Of a stretch of DNA of 26,564 nt, positions 15,284 through 23,093 are shown in pieces (the first letter of the stretch is position 1; every line of letters starts with the position of its first letter). The stretch spans positions 1 to 26,564 of the forward strand of contig DATJBC010000254.1 in the NCBI GenBank assembly GCA_035515515.1, read 5' to 3'. The notes beneath the pieces are model-generated. The model did no database searches. It was not told the origin of the DNA and saw only the letters and a list, made by a program, of their open reading frames with translations. This DNA is from DATJBC01 sp035515515. Lineage in GTDB: Bacteria > Actinomycetota > Acidimicrobiia > Acidimicrobiales > UBA8190. The translations under genes and the position numbers were made by a program.

Positions 15284-18064
15284 CTACCGCGAGGCCAGCT
15301 GCTCGAGCTCGTCCGTCGTCATGAGGACCGCACGCGCCTTGGACCCCTCTGAGGGGCCGACCACGCCCCGGCGCTCGAGGAGGTCCATCAGGCGCCCCGC
15401 CCTCGAGAATCCGACGCGGAGCTTGCGCTGAAGCATCGACGTGGACCCTAGCTGAGAGCGCACGACGAGCTCCATGGCATCGTGCAGCAGATCGTCGTCG
15501 TCGTCGACGTTGTCGCCCCCCCGCGACGGTCCCCCGTCGCCGGCGATGCCCTCCACGTACTGCGGGGTGCGCTGGCGCTTCCAGTGCGCCACCACCGACC
15601 GGACCTCGGTCTCGGCCACCCACGGCCCCTGGATGCGCCGTGGCACCGACGAGGACGCCGTGAGCAGGAGCATGTCCCCCTTGCCGATGAGGCGCTCGGC
15701 TCCGGGCTGGTCCAGGATGACCCGGCTGTCGGCCAGCGACGACACCGAGAACGCCAGCCGTGACGGGATGTTGGCCTTGATCACACCGGTGATCACGTCC
15801 ACCGACGGGCGTTGGGTGGCGATCACGAGGTGGATGCCCACCGCCCGTGCCATCTGGGCGATGCGGCACACCGAGTCCTCGACGTCGCGGGCGGCCACCA
15901 TCATGAGGTCGTTGAGCTCGTCCACCACGACGAGGACGAAGGGAAGGCGCTCGCGCGGGACGGTGGGCTGGAGGCGTTCCCGGGACTCGGCCACCCGGGC
16001 CTTGGCCCGCCCCTCGGGGCCCTCCTCGTCCTCGTCCTCGTATTCGTCCTCGTCCTCTTCTTCCTCGCCCTCGTCCTCCGCCTCCTCGTCTTCGTCGTCC
16101 TCCCCCTCGTCTTCGTACTCGCCCTCCTCGTCCTCCTCGTATTCCTCGTCCTCGTCCTCGTCCTCTTCTTCCTCGTCGTACTCCTCGTCCTCGACGTCGT
16201 CATCGGCCTCGGCGTCGACGTCCTCCTCGTCCTCGTCCTCGAGGTAGTCCTCGTCGTCGTCCTCGTAGCCCTCGTCGAGGTCGCCCCGGTCGACCGCCGC
16301 GTTGTACCCGGTGATGTCGCGCATCCCGGCCTCGGCGAGCACGTCGTAGCGCCGCTCCATCTCGGCCACGGCCCACGACAGGGCGTTGGCGGCCTTCTTC
16401 GGGTCCACCACCACCTGGGTGAGGAGATGGGGCAGCCCGTTGTACTGGCCGAGCTCGACCCGCTTGGGGTCGACCAGGATGAGCCGGAGCTCCTCGGGGG
16501 TCGCCCGCATGAGCACCGAGGTGAGCAGCGAGTTGATGCACGACGACTTGCCCGCCCCCGTCGCCCCGGAGATGAGGATGTGGGGCATGTCGGCCAGGTT
16601 CTCCATGACGGGCCGGCCCGCGATGTCGCGGCCCAGCGCCACTTCGAGGGGGTGGCCGGCCCGCCGGGCCTCCTCCGAGGCCAGCACGTCGCCCAGCGTC
16701 ACCAGCTGGCGGATGCGGTTGGGCACCTCGACGCCGATGGCGGACTTGCCGGGGATGGGGGCCAGGATGCGGACGTCGGGCGACGCCATGGCGTAGGCGA
16801 TGTCCTTGGCCAGGCTCGTCACCCGGGCGACCTTCACCCCCGGGCCCAGTTCGAGCTCGAAGCGCGTCACGGACGGCCCCACGGTGTGACCGACCAGGCG
16901 CGTCTCCACCCCGTGGTTGGCCAGCGCGGCGACCAGGGCCCGGCCCGCCGCGCTGACCTCGGCGCGGTCGAGGCGCTGGGCTTTGGAGCGCGCCAGGAGG
17001 CTCAGCCTGGGCAGGCGCCACTCCCCCGGTGCCCCGCGGGCGTCCAGCCCGCCGGCCGGGGCGCGCGACGCACCGACGAAGGCCCCCTCGTGCTCGTCCT
17101 CGTCCTGCTGGGCGTCCTCGTCCTGCTGGGCGTCCTCGCCGCCCGCCGCGGGCGCCTCAACCTCGGGCGCCGGCCCCAGGATGCCCAGGCGCTCGAGGTC
17201 GAACAGAGGGCGGCGCCGGGGCGGCGCCGCCACCACGACGTCGGGCTCGGGCTCCTCGTCGTCCTCTTCTTCTTCGTCCTCGTCGACGAAGGCGTCCTCG
17301 TCGTCCTCGTCCTCGTCGTCAGCCTCCTCGCCGTCGCGCAGGCTGCGGTCCATGCGCTCGGCGGCCATGCGCCACAGCCCGGCACCGGCGCGTCCCGTGG
17401 CCGCCAGCGCGGCGCGCAGCGTGACCCCGGTGAACAGCACGCACGCCAGGGTGACCAGCGCCAAGAGCACGACCGAGGCACCCCAGTTGCCGAGGCCCGA
17501 GCGCAGGGGGTTGCCCATGGCGACGCCGATCCAGCCGCCCGCCCCCGCCAGGCGGGCCGAGCCCGCCGACATCGCCGGCGCCCCGCCGGCCAGGTCCGCC
17601 AGCCCTGCCACCGCCGCCAGGGCCAGGGCCAGGCCGACCCCCGTGCGGGCCGGCTCGTGCTGGGGACGGCCCGTCACGAGCATCACCCCGGCGAGCGCGA
17701 AGGCCGGCGGGATGAAGAAGCGCCCCACCCCGAGAACCACCCCCAGGGCGTGACGGGCACCGTGCCCGGCGGGCCCGAGGGCGTCGGCGTAGAGGGCGAG
17801 GACGCCCAGGGCGCCCACCGTGACCAGGACGATGCCCCACACGTCCTCGCCGTGCTCGGCCAGCACCGCCTGGGCCGAGCGCAGCCAGCCGTGGCCGGCG
17901 CGCGACGACGTCCGGCGACGGCGGGCGGGCCGGGGCCGTCCCGACACCCGGACCCCGGGCGTGCGGCCGCGGCTCCGGCGGCTCCGGCGGCGGCGCCCCG
18001 GGCGGGACCGCGGCGTGAGGCGCGCGCCGCCCGGGCGGCGCTTGGTGGTCACCACAATGGCCAC
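15284..18064 (-). CDS. ftsK: DNA translocase FtsK/SpoIIIE with acidic insert in the motor
   Basis: A 926-residue septal DNA pump. A basic N-terminus (1-57) is followed by membrane segments at about 76-95, 106-131, 143-160 and 190-216. A first acidic stretch is at 241-274. The motor has Walker A GATGAGKSS (500-508), the VDPKRVELGQYNGLPHLL block, Walker B LVVVDELNDLM (711-721), and IATQRPSVDVITG. The C-terminal winged-helix gamma domain (about 853-926, GSTSMLQRKLRVGFSRAGRLMDLLE) should read chromosome-orientation sequences. Between the MRDITGYN element and Walker B, where relatives have a short loop, lie about 89 residues (594-682) made almost only of Asp, Glu and a few Tyr. The start is uncertain: GTG at 18064 is used, and another GTG lies four codons downstream. 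Confidence 0.95.
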   Translation of the reverse strand: MAIVVTTKRRPGGARLTPRSRPGRRRRSRRSRGRTPGVRVSGRPRPARRRRTSSRAGHGWLRSAQAVLAEHGEDVWGIVLVTVGALGVLALYADALGPAGHGARHALGVVLGVGRFFIPPAFALAGVMLVTGRPQHEPARTGVGLALALAAVAGLADLAGGAPAMSAGSARLAGAGGWIGVAMGNPLRSGLGNWGASVVLLALVTLACVLFTGVTLRAALAATGRAGAGLWRMAAERMDRSLRDGEEADDEDEDDEDAFVDEDEEEEDDEEPEPDVVVAAPPRRRPLFDLERLGILGPAPEVEAPAAGGEDAQQDEDAQQDEDEHEGAFVGASRAPAGGLDARGAPGEWRLPRLSLLARSKAQRLDRAEVSAAGRALVAALANHGVETRLVGHTVGPSVTRFELELGPGVKVARVTSLAKDIAYAMASPDVRILAPIPGKSAIGVEVPNRIRQLVTLGDVLASEEARRAGHPLEVALGRDIAGRPVMENLADMPHILISGATGAGKSSCINSLLTSVLMRATPEELRLILVDPKRVELGQYNGLPHLLTQVVVDPKKAANALSWAVAEMERRYDVLAEAGMRDITGYNAAVDRGDLDEGYEDDDEDYLEDEDEEDVDAEADDDVEDEEYDEEEEDEDEDEEYEEDEEGEYEDEGEDDEDEEAEDEGEEEEDEDEYEDEDEEGPEGRAKARVAESRERLQPTVPRERLPFVLVVVDELNDLMMVAARDVEDSVCRIAQMARAVGIHLVIATQRPSVDVITGVIKANIPSRLAFSVSSLADSRVILDQPGAERLIGKGDMLLLTASSSVPRRIQGPWVAETEVRSVVAHWKRQRTPQYVEGIAGDGGPSRGGDNVDDDDDLLHDAMELVVRSQLGSTSMLQRKLRVGFSRAGRLMDLLERRGVVGPSEGSKARAVLMTTDELEQLASR
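16019..16285 (-). repeat. Low-complexity GAG/GAC-rich tract coding the FtsK acidic insert
   Basis: About 267 bp of near-repetitive GAG, GAC, GAT and TAC codons on the minus strand, encoding FtsK residues 594-682. The same bases read on the plus strand give an artefactual Ser-rich frame. Such tracts can change length by slippage, but the codons are mixed and the frame is intact. Confidence 0.9.
17099..17134 (-). repeat. Perfect 18-bp tandem duplication inside ftsK
   Basis: CTCGTCCTGCTGGGCGTC occurs twice in immediate succession on the plus strand. It codes for DAQQDE repeated at FtsK residues 311-322, in the linker between membrane and motor domains. A recent in-frame duplication is likely because the copies are identical at DNA level. 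Confidence 0.9.
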
Positions 18065-18109
18065 AACGGTAACAGCCGCCCCCGGGCGGTCCGAGGACCG
18101 GCGCCCGCC

Positions 18110-19771
18110 TCAGACGGTGACGACCACGGGCACGATCATGGGCCGGCGCCGGGTGCGCTCCCCCACGAACCGGCCCAGGGAGCGCCGGGCGTGGCGCCGC
18201 AGCGACTCGTGGTCGACGACCCCTTCGGCCAGGGCTTTCTCGAGCTCGGCCCGGACGGTGTCGCTGGCCTCGTCCAGGAGGGCCTCGGCCTCGGGGGCGT
18301 GCACCCAGCCCCGGGTGATGATCTCGGGGGCGTTCACCACCTCGGCGGACTGGAGGTCCACGACCACCACCACCATGACCACGCCCTCCTCGGCCAGCAC
18401 CCGCCGGTCGCGCAGGACGCCGTGGCCCACGTCGCCCACCGTGCCGTCGACGTAGAGGAACCCGGCCGGGACGGGGTCACCCCGGCGCAGTCCGGCGCCG
18501 TCGAGCACGACCGAGTCGCCGTCCTCGCAGAGCACGGCGTTGTCGGGGGCCACCCCCATGCGCGTGGCCAGACGCACGTGGTTGACGAGATGGCGGTACT
18601 CCCCGTGGACGGGGATGAACCACTGGGGACGGGCCACCGACAACAGGACCTTCAACTCACCCTGGCGGGCGTGCCCGCTCACGTGCACCGGCGCCACGCC
18701 GGTGTGGATGACCTCGGCGCCGCGCCGGTGCAGCGCGTCGATGACCCGGCCCACCGCCCACTCGTTGCCGGGGATCGGGTGGGCGCTGATCACGACCACG
18801 TCGTCGGGCCGCAGGTGCAGCCACTTGCTCTCCCCTTCGGCCATGAGCGCCAGGGCCGACAGCGGCTCGCCCTGGGAGCCGGTGGAGATCACGCACACCG
18901 ACCCCGGGTCCATGTCGTCAACGCGCTCCACGTCCACCAACGACTCGGTGGGCAGCTCGAGCAGGCCGAGACGGCGCGCCAGCTCCACGTTCTTGGCCAT
19001 GGAGCGGCCCAGCGTGGCCACCTTGCGGCCCGTTCCCAGGGCGGCGTCGATCACCTGCTGCACGCGGTGGATGTGGCTGGCGAAGCAGGTGACGATCATG
19101 CGCCGGCCGGGGCGCGCCTCGAAGGTCCGCAGCAAGGTGGCGCCCACCTCGGTCTCCGACTCGGTGTAGCCGGGCTCCTCGGCGTTGGTGGAGTCGGCCA
19201 GCAGGAGCCGGATGCCGGGGTCGGCGGCCAGTGACCCGATGCGGGTCAGGTCGGTGAGCCGGCCGTCCACCGGTGTGAGGTCGATCTTGAAGTCTCCGGA
19301 GTGGAGGATCACCCCGTGGGGGGTGTGGAAGGCGACGGCGAAGCCGTGGGGCACCGAGTGGGTGACGGGGATGAACTCGACGTCGAAGGGGCCGATGGCG
19401 CGTCGCTCACCGTCGGCCACCTCGATGAAGGTGGCGCGGCGCTCGAGGCCGGCCTCCTCCACGCGGTGGCGGGCGAGCCCCAAGGTGAGGGCCGAGCCGT
19501 ACACGGGCACGGCGAGGTCACGCAGGAGGTAGGCGAGCCCCCCCGTGTGGTCCTCGTGCCCGTGGGTGAGCACCACCGCCTCCACCGACTCGGCGTGGTC
19601 GCGCAGGTACGACAGGTCGGGGAGCACGAGGTCGATGCCCGGCGTGTCGGGCTCGGGGAACATGATCCCGCAGTCGAGCACGACGATGCGCCCGCCGGAC
19701 TCGAAGCACGCGCAGTTCCGGCCGATCTCCCCCAGCCCGCCGAGGAAGACGATGCGGACGGGGTCAGCCAA
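18110..19771 (-). CDS. rnj: Ribonuclease J
   Basis: A 553-residue metallo-beta-lactamase-fold ribonuclease with 5' exo- and endonuclease activity in mRNA decay and rRNA maturation. The N-terminus (DPVRIVFLGGLGEIGRN) is the RNase J signature. Zinc ligands are in THGHEDH (H70, H72, D74, H75), PVTHSVPH and HSGDFK. The beta-CASP part contains STNAEEPGYTESE, and HPIPGNE and PVHGEYRHL lie near the second half of the active site. The start is TTG at 19771: it places the conserved N-terminus at residue 2 and overlaps the dapA stop by 8 nt (TTGGCTGA). The order dapA–RNase J–ftsK is conserved in many actinobacteria. Confidence 0.96.
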   Translation of the reverse strand: MADPVRIVFLGGLGEIGRNCACFESGGRIVVLDCGIMFPEPDTPGIDLVLPDLSYLRDHAESVEAVVLTHGHEDHTGGLAYLLRDLAVPVYGSALTLGLARHRVEEAGLERRATFIEVADGERRAIGPFDVEFIPVTHSVPHGFAVAFHTPHGVILHSGDFKIDLTPVDGRLTDLTRIGSLAADPGIRLLLADSTNAEEPGYTESETEVGATLLRTFEARPGRRMIVTCFASHIHRVQQVIDAALGTGRKVATLGRSMAKNVELARRLGLLELPTESLVDVERVDDMDPGSVCVISTGSQGEPLSALALMAEGESKWLHLRPDDVVVISAHPIPGNEWAVGRVIDALHRRGAEVIHTGVAPVHVSGHARQGELKVLLSVARPQWFIPVHGEYRHLVNHVRLATRMGVAPDNAVLCEDGDSVVLDGAGLRRGDPVPAGFLYVDGTVGDVGHGVLRDRRVLAEEGVVMVVVVVDLQSAEVVNAPEIITRGWVHAPEAEALLDEASDTVRAELEKALAEGVVDHESLRRHARRSLGRFVGERTRRRPMIVPVVVTV

Positions 19772-20705
19772 CCGGCCCGCCGCCGCCCGAGGTGGCCGCC
19801 GAGGCCGGGTCCCGCCCCAGCCCGGCCAGCACGGCCCGCGCCCGATGCTCGAGCTCGGGCCCGGCCGGCCCCATGGGCAGCCGGCACTGCCCGGCGGGCA
19901 GCCCGAGCACCCGCAGGGCGGCCTTGGCCGGGAGCGGGTTGGGGAACTCGTCGCTCGTCTCGAAGGCGTACGAGGCGAAGAGCCGGGCGTTGGCGAGCCG
20001 CGCCCCCTCGGCGTCGCCCTTGGACCAGGCGGCCACCATCTCCGCCATCTCGTCGCCGGCCCAGTTCGACGCCACGCTGACCACGCCCACCGCCCCCACC
20101 GCCAGCAGGGCCAGGGTCAAGGCGTCGTCCCCGCTGTAGAGCTCGAAGTCCTCGGGGGTGTCGACCACCAGGCGGGCGGCCCGGGCCACGTCGCCGGCGG
20201 CGTCCTTCACCCCCACGATGTTGGGCACCGAACGGGCCAGGCCCACCATCGTGTCGAACTCGATCTTGCGGGCCGTGCGCCCGGGGATGTCGTAGAGCAG
20301 CACGGGGAGGCGGGTGGCCTCGGCCACCGCGCTGAAGTGGGCGGCGATGCCGGCCTGGCTGGCCTTGGAGTAGTAGGGCGTCACGACGAGCGCCCCGGCC
20401 GCCCCGGCGTCCTCGGCCAGGCGCGTGCAGGCGACGGAGTGCGCCGTGTCGTTGGTCCCGGTTCCGGCGATGACCGGGACGGTCACGGCCTCCGCCACGG
20501 CCCGCCACAGCTGGGCGAGCTCGTCGTCGCTCAGCACGGGGCCCTCGCCCGTGGTGCCCGCCACCACGAGGCCGTCGCTGCCGTGGTCGGCGAGGAAGCG
20601 GGCCAGCCCCGCCGCCCCGTCGACGTCGAGCGAGCCGTCGTCGGCGAAGGGCGTCACCATGGCCGTGATCACGGCACCGAAGCGCGGGGGTCTCGAGGGC
20701 GCCAC
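19764..20705 (-). CDS. dapA: 4-hydroxy-tetrahydrodipicolinate synthase
   Basis: A 313-residue TIM-barrel aldolase that condenses pyruvate with aspartate semialdehyde, the first committed step to diaminopimelate and lysine. TTGEG (51-55), TPYYSK (109-114), YDIPGRT with the catalytic Tyr at 138, and the Schiff-base lysine K167 in IVGVKDAAGD are all present. A short Gly-rich tail follows the barrel. The GTG at 20705 is the accepted start. It lies 49 nt downstream of the diiron-protein stop, so it could either be read through from the TetR promoter or have its own; no clear promoter is visible in that gap. It leads the run that ends at the carboxypeptidase. Confidence 0.96.
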   Translation of the reverse strand: MAPSRPPRFGAVITAMVTPFADDGSLDVDGAAGLARFLADHGSDGLVVAGTTGEGPVLSDDELAQLWRAVAEAVTVPVIAGTGTNDTAHSVACTRLAEDAGAAGALVVTPYYSKASQAGIAAHFSAVAEATRLPVLLYDIPGRTARKIEFDTMVGLARSVPNIVGVKDAAGDVARAARLVVDTPEDFELYSGDDALTLALLAVGAVGVVSVASNWAGDEMAEMVAAWSKGDAEGARLANARLFASYAFETSDEFPNPLPAKAALRVLGLPAGQCRLPMGPAGPELEHRARAVLAGLGRDPASAATSGGGGPVG

Positions 20706-20754
20706 GGCGCCAGGTTACCCCGCTGGGCGCCGCCGGCCGCGGGGCGCCGCGCCG

Positions 20755-21885
20755 CTACGCGACGGCGTCGGCCGACGGTGTCGCCTGGAGGCTGTCGTAC
20801 TCCTCGCCGGTGTCGGACCAGTCCTCGAAGGCGATGACGCCCAACTCGGTGAAGCGCTGCCGCAGCCAGCCGTCGGCGGCGTCGAGCAGGCCCAGCTTCT
20901 TGCAGTTGGGGACGATCTTCGAGAACAACAGGGACTGGAAGACCTGGCGGTCCTCCACCTGCATCAGCAGGGGCACGATCTCCTTGGGGTTCACGCCCAT
21001 CCGGTCCCACACCTCCTGCTGGAGGAAGCGGTCCCGCATGCGCACGGCGGCCTCGAAGGCGAACTCCTGGCGCTCCCGGATCTCGGCCGCCGAGAGCTGC
21101 TGGTAGTACTCCTGGAGGCTCAGGACCCCGAAGGCCACGTGACGGGCCTCGTCGGACATCACATAGCGCAGCAGCTGCTTGAGCAGGGGCTCCGTCGTCA
21201 TCTGGTGCATGAAGCCGAAGGCGGCCAGCGCCAGGCCTTCCACCATGATCTGCATGCCCAGGTAGGTCATGTCCCAGCGGCTGTCGGTGATGATGTCGTC
21301 GAGCAGCATGCGCAGGTGGGCGTTGATCGGGTAGTGGCCCGACAGCTTCTCGTCGAGGTACTTGGCGAAGACCTCCACGTGGCGGGCCTCGTCCACCACC
21401 TGGGTCGCGGCGTAGTACTTGGCGTCGATCCACGGCACCGACTCCACGATCTTGGCCGTGCACACGAGGGCGCCCTGCTCACCGTGCATGAACTGCGACA
21501 GGGTCCAGTTCTGGCTCTCCACCCCGAACTGGATCCAGTCCTGCTCGCTCCACTTCGCCAGCGAGGTGCCCGAGACGTCGAGCCCCTCGGTGAACCCGCC
21601 GTTGGCCACGGCGTTGGCCACCACCAGCGCCTGCTGGTCGACGTCGGTCTCCCAGGGGAGGTCGGTCTGGCCGTTCCACTGCGTCTTCTTGGCCTTCTCG
21701 TAGAGCTTGTCGAGCTTGGCGCGCCGGCCCTTCTCGTAGTCCCACGTGAAGATGGTGTCGTAGACGGAGTGGACGGCGTGCAGCTCCTCGTCGGCGTCGG
21801 TGTTCACAACCGAGAGGATGGCCTCGAGGTCGTTGATGTCGTCGCGGCCGATGATGTCGGCGGTGTCGCGCATCTGGTCCGTCAT
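20755..21885 (-). CDS. Non-haem diiron ferritin-like / R2-like oxidase of unknown substrate
   Basis: A 376-residue, mostly helical protein with two copies of the diiron carboxylate motif at identical spacing: E136-x28-D165-E166-A-R-H169 and E216-x28-D245-E246-A-R-H249. This (E-x28-DExxH)2 pattern defines the superfamily of ribonucleotide reductase R2 subunits, AurF-type N-oxygenases, acyl-ACP desaturases and multicomponent monooxygenases, which activate O2. I cannot assign a subfamily: the R2 radical Tyr context and C-terminal R1-binding tail are not recognisable, and partner monooxygenase subunits are absent. ATG 21885 has a strong ribosome-binding site (AAGGGAGA) and overlaps the TetR stop by ATGA, so the two proteins are made together. 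It is cytoplasmic, with no signal peptide. Confidence 0.85.
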   Translation of the reverse strand: MTDQMRDTADIIGRDDINDLEAILSVVNTDADEELHAVHSVYDTIFTWDYEKGRRAKLDKLYEKAKKTQWNGQTDLPWETDVDQQALVVANAVANGGFTEGLDVSGTSLAKWSEQDWIQFGVESQNWTLSQFMHGEQGALVCTAKIVESVPWIDAKYYAATQVVDEARHVEVFAKYLDEKLSGHYPINAHLRMLLDDIITDSRWDMTYLGMQIMVEGLALAAFGFMHQMTTEPLLKQLLRYVMSDEARHVAFGVLSLQEYYQQLSAAEIRERQEFAFEAAVRMRDRFLQQEVWDRMGVNPKEIVPLLMQVEDRQVFQSLLFSKIVPNCKKLGLLDAADGWLRQRFTELGVIAFEDWSDTGEEYDSLQATPSADAVA

Positions 21886-22607
21886 GAGGCTTCTCCCTTG
21901 CTCATCGAGGTGGATCGTGTGGTCACGAAGGTTGCCGGTGGCCGGGCCCTGCCCCGGTCGTCGGTGCTCGGGGACAAGAGCGTCCGGACGCCGGGGAGGA
22001 TGTACTGGCGCACCAGTCGCCGCACCTGCGCCGTGTCGGTGAGGTCGACGCCCTCGGCCGGGCAGGCCAGGTACGACACCACGATGCGCGCCGCCCACTC
22101 CGCCACGCGGCGGGACTCGGCGACGTCGAGCCAGCGGCCGAGGAAGGGCGTGGTGAAGGCGCACGTGACAGCGAGGACCTCGTCCATGTGCGCGAATGCG
22201 AGGCGCCCGAGCACGAGCTCGGGCTCGCGCGCCAACAGGTAGCGCAGCGCCTCGTGCCCGCTCACCCGGGTGGCCGCCTCGGTCATCCCCGCCACGAGCA
22301 CGTCCTCGAGGTCGCCGGCCGCGCCCATGGCCACGGCCAGCGCGCTGAAGAAGCGCGCCACCTCGGTGTCGGCCACCGCCCGCAACAGGGCGTCCTTGCC
22401 GCCGGGGAAGGCCCGGTACACCGTGGCCCGGCTGCACCCGGCCTGGCGGGCCACGTCGTCGAGCGTCGTCCTGGCCACGCCCTGGGCGGCGATGCAGGCC
22501 AGGGCCCCGTCGATCAGCCGGACCCGCACCGGCGTGGCGGGCCCATGGGGGCGGGCGCGTGCCGCGGCCCCCTCCCCGTGCACGAGCTCGAGCCGTCGTG
22601 CGCCCAC
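21882..22607 (-). CDS. TetR-family regulator coupled to the diiron protein
   Basis: A TetR repressor of about 241 residues. The helix-turn-helix spans roughly residues 46-75 (TTLDDVARQAGCSRATVYRAFPGGKDALL); the remaining helices form the ligand/dimer domain. It is a full-length relative of the second TetR at 23477, including SYL/SYI and LVR near the C-terminus. The start is uncertain. The longest frame (ATG 22643) begins inside the promoter, so GTG 22607 is used; it sits about 2 nt after the predicted transcription start, which would give a nearly leaderless mRNA. GTG 22583 is an alternative. The stop overlaps the start of the diiron gene, and the operator-like repeat over its promoter predicts autoregulation. 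Ligand unknown. Confidence 0.87.
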   Translation of the reverse strand: MGARRLELVHGEGAAARARPHGPATPVRVRLIDGALACIAAQGVARTTLDDVARQAGCSRATVYRAFPGGKDALLRAVADTEVARFFSALAVAMGAAGDLEDVLVAGMTEAATRVSGHEALRYLLAREPELVLGRLAFAHMDEVLAVTCAFTTPFLGRWLDVAESRRVAEWAARIVVSYLACPAEGVDLTDTAQVRRLVRQYILPGVRTLLSPSTDDRGRARPPATFVTTRSTSMSKGEAS

Positions 22608-22640
22608 AATGAGACAGTATGGCTGAGGCTGTCTCATTGT
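22606..22640. promoter_or_regulatory. Perfect 12-bp inverted repeat, likely TetR operator
   Basis: ACAATGAGACAG (22606-22617) and CTGTCTCATTGT (22629-22640) are exact reverse complements separated by 11 bp. The repeat sits in an AT-richer island and covers the predicted -10 and part of the -35 of the TetR–diiron operon. Bound repressor would therefore block polymerase. Confidence 0.85.
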
Positions 22641-22643
22641 CAA
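22616..22643 (-). promoter_or_regulatory. Promoter of the TetR–diiron operon
   Basis: On the minus strand a consensus TTGACA (22643-22638) is followed after 16 nt by CATACT (22621-22616, 4 of 6 matches to TATAAT). Both hexamers overlap the inverted-repeat arms. TSS would be about 22609. Confidence 0.65.
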
Positions 22644-22660
22644 TCAATGCCCGCGACCCC

Positions 22661-22688
22661 GTGCATTCGTACAACGAGGCAAATGCAC
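22661..22688. repeat. Second, smaller inverted repeat in the divergent intergenic region
   Basis: GTGCATT (22661-22667) and AATGCAC (22682-22688) are exact 7-bp reverse complements 14 nt apart. It lies upstream of the small plus-strand gene and of the TetR promoter and could be an activator or repressor site. Chance is not excluded. Confidence 0.35.
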
Positions 22689-22797
22689 ACCAGCAACATT
22701 GGCCACTTGGGGAGATTGCGCACCCATGGCGGCGATCGGGCCACGAGAGGCCCTTCGGCCCTACCGCTGTCGGGAGGGCCTGCCATACCGTCCCCGC

Positions 22798-22992
22798 ATG
22801 GCCACGTTCCAGTGGGAGTGCCCGACCTACGGCTGCCGTGGCCTCATCTCGGTCCCCGAGGAGCCACGCCACGACACCCGGGCCAGGTGCGAGCCGGAGG
22901 ACACGCGGGGCCAGGTCTGCGGGCGGGAGATGATCTGGGACTCCCTCATCAACCAGTGGCTGCCGGCCGAGCCGTTCCGAGGATTCCGCTGA
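22798..22992 (+). CDS. Small cysteine-rich protein, possible zinc ribbon
   Basis: A 64-residue protein I do not recognise. It has four cysteines (C8, C13, C31, C41) and one His (H25), arranged as C-x4-C ... C-x9-C, which could bind a zinc ion. It ends in an aromatic, proline-containing tail (NQWLPAEPFRGFR). Codon use supports a real gene: nearly every codon from ATG 22798 ends in G or C, while the in-frame stretch before it does not, so the longer frame starting at 22699 was not chosen. The ribosome-binding site is weak (GGGAGGG about 20 nt upstream). It is divergent from the TetR–diiron operon and followed by a strong hairpin. A role in the same regulatory module is inference. Confidence 0.6.
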   Translation: MATFQWECPTYGCRGLISVPEEPRHDTRARCEPEDTRGQVCGREMIWDSLINQWLPAEPFRGFR

Positions 22993-23059
22993 CACCCGAA
23001 GGGGCGACGGGCCTAGCCTTGGTGCGGCCAGCCACCAGACAGTTGGCATCCCGGGGGCG

Positions 23060-23093
23060 GCAATGGGGAGGCTTTGGGGAGCCTCCCCATTGC
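23060..23093. terminator. Strong 14-bp hairpin between convergent genes
   Basis: GCAATGGGGAGGCT and AGCCTCCCCATTGC form a perfect 14-bp stem with a 6-nt loop (TTGGGG). It lies 68 nt after the small plus-strand gene and beyond the end of the second TetR on the minus strand, so it could terminate both. It lacks a T-run. The stem motif GGGGAGGCT is repeated at 23099-23107, followed by a smaller GGAGGC / GCCTCC stem (23101-23119), so a repeated mobile-type element is also possible. Confidence 0.6.

Noticed and set aside
15474..16247. Serine-rich open frame on the plus strand
   Set aside because: The Ser/Ser runs are the complement of the GAG/GAC codons of the FtsK acidic insert; there is no independent coding signal.
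15812..19234. 1140-residue open frame on the plus strand
   Set aside because: It is antisense to ftsK and RNase J; runs of Leu/Val and His arise from the acidic-codon tract and GC bias.
20738..20751. 5-bp GC hairpin between the diiron gene and dapA as a terminator
   Set aside because: The stem is short, there is no T-run, and similar stems are expected often at this GC content.
22607..22643. Longer form of the first TetR starting at ATG 22643
   Set aside because: The extra codons consist of the promoter and operator sequence itself.
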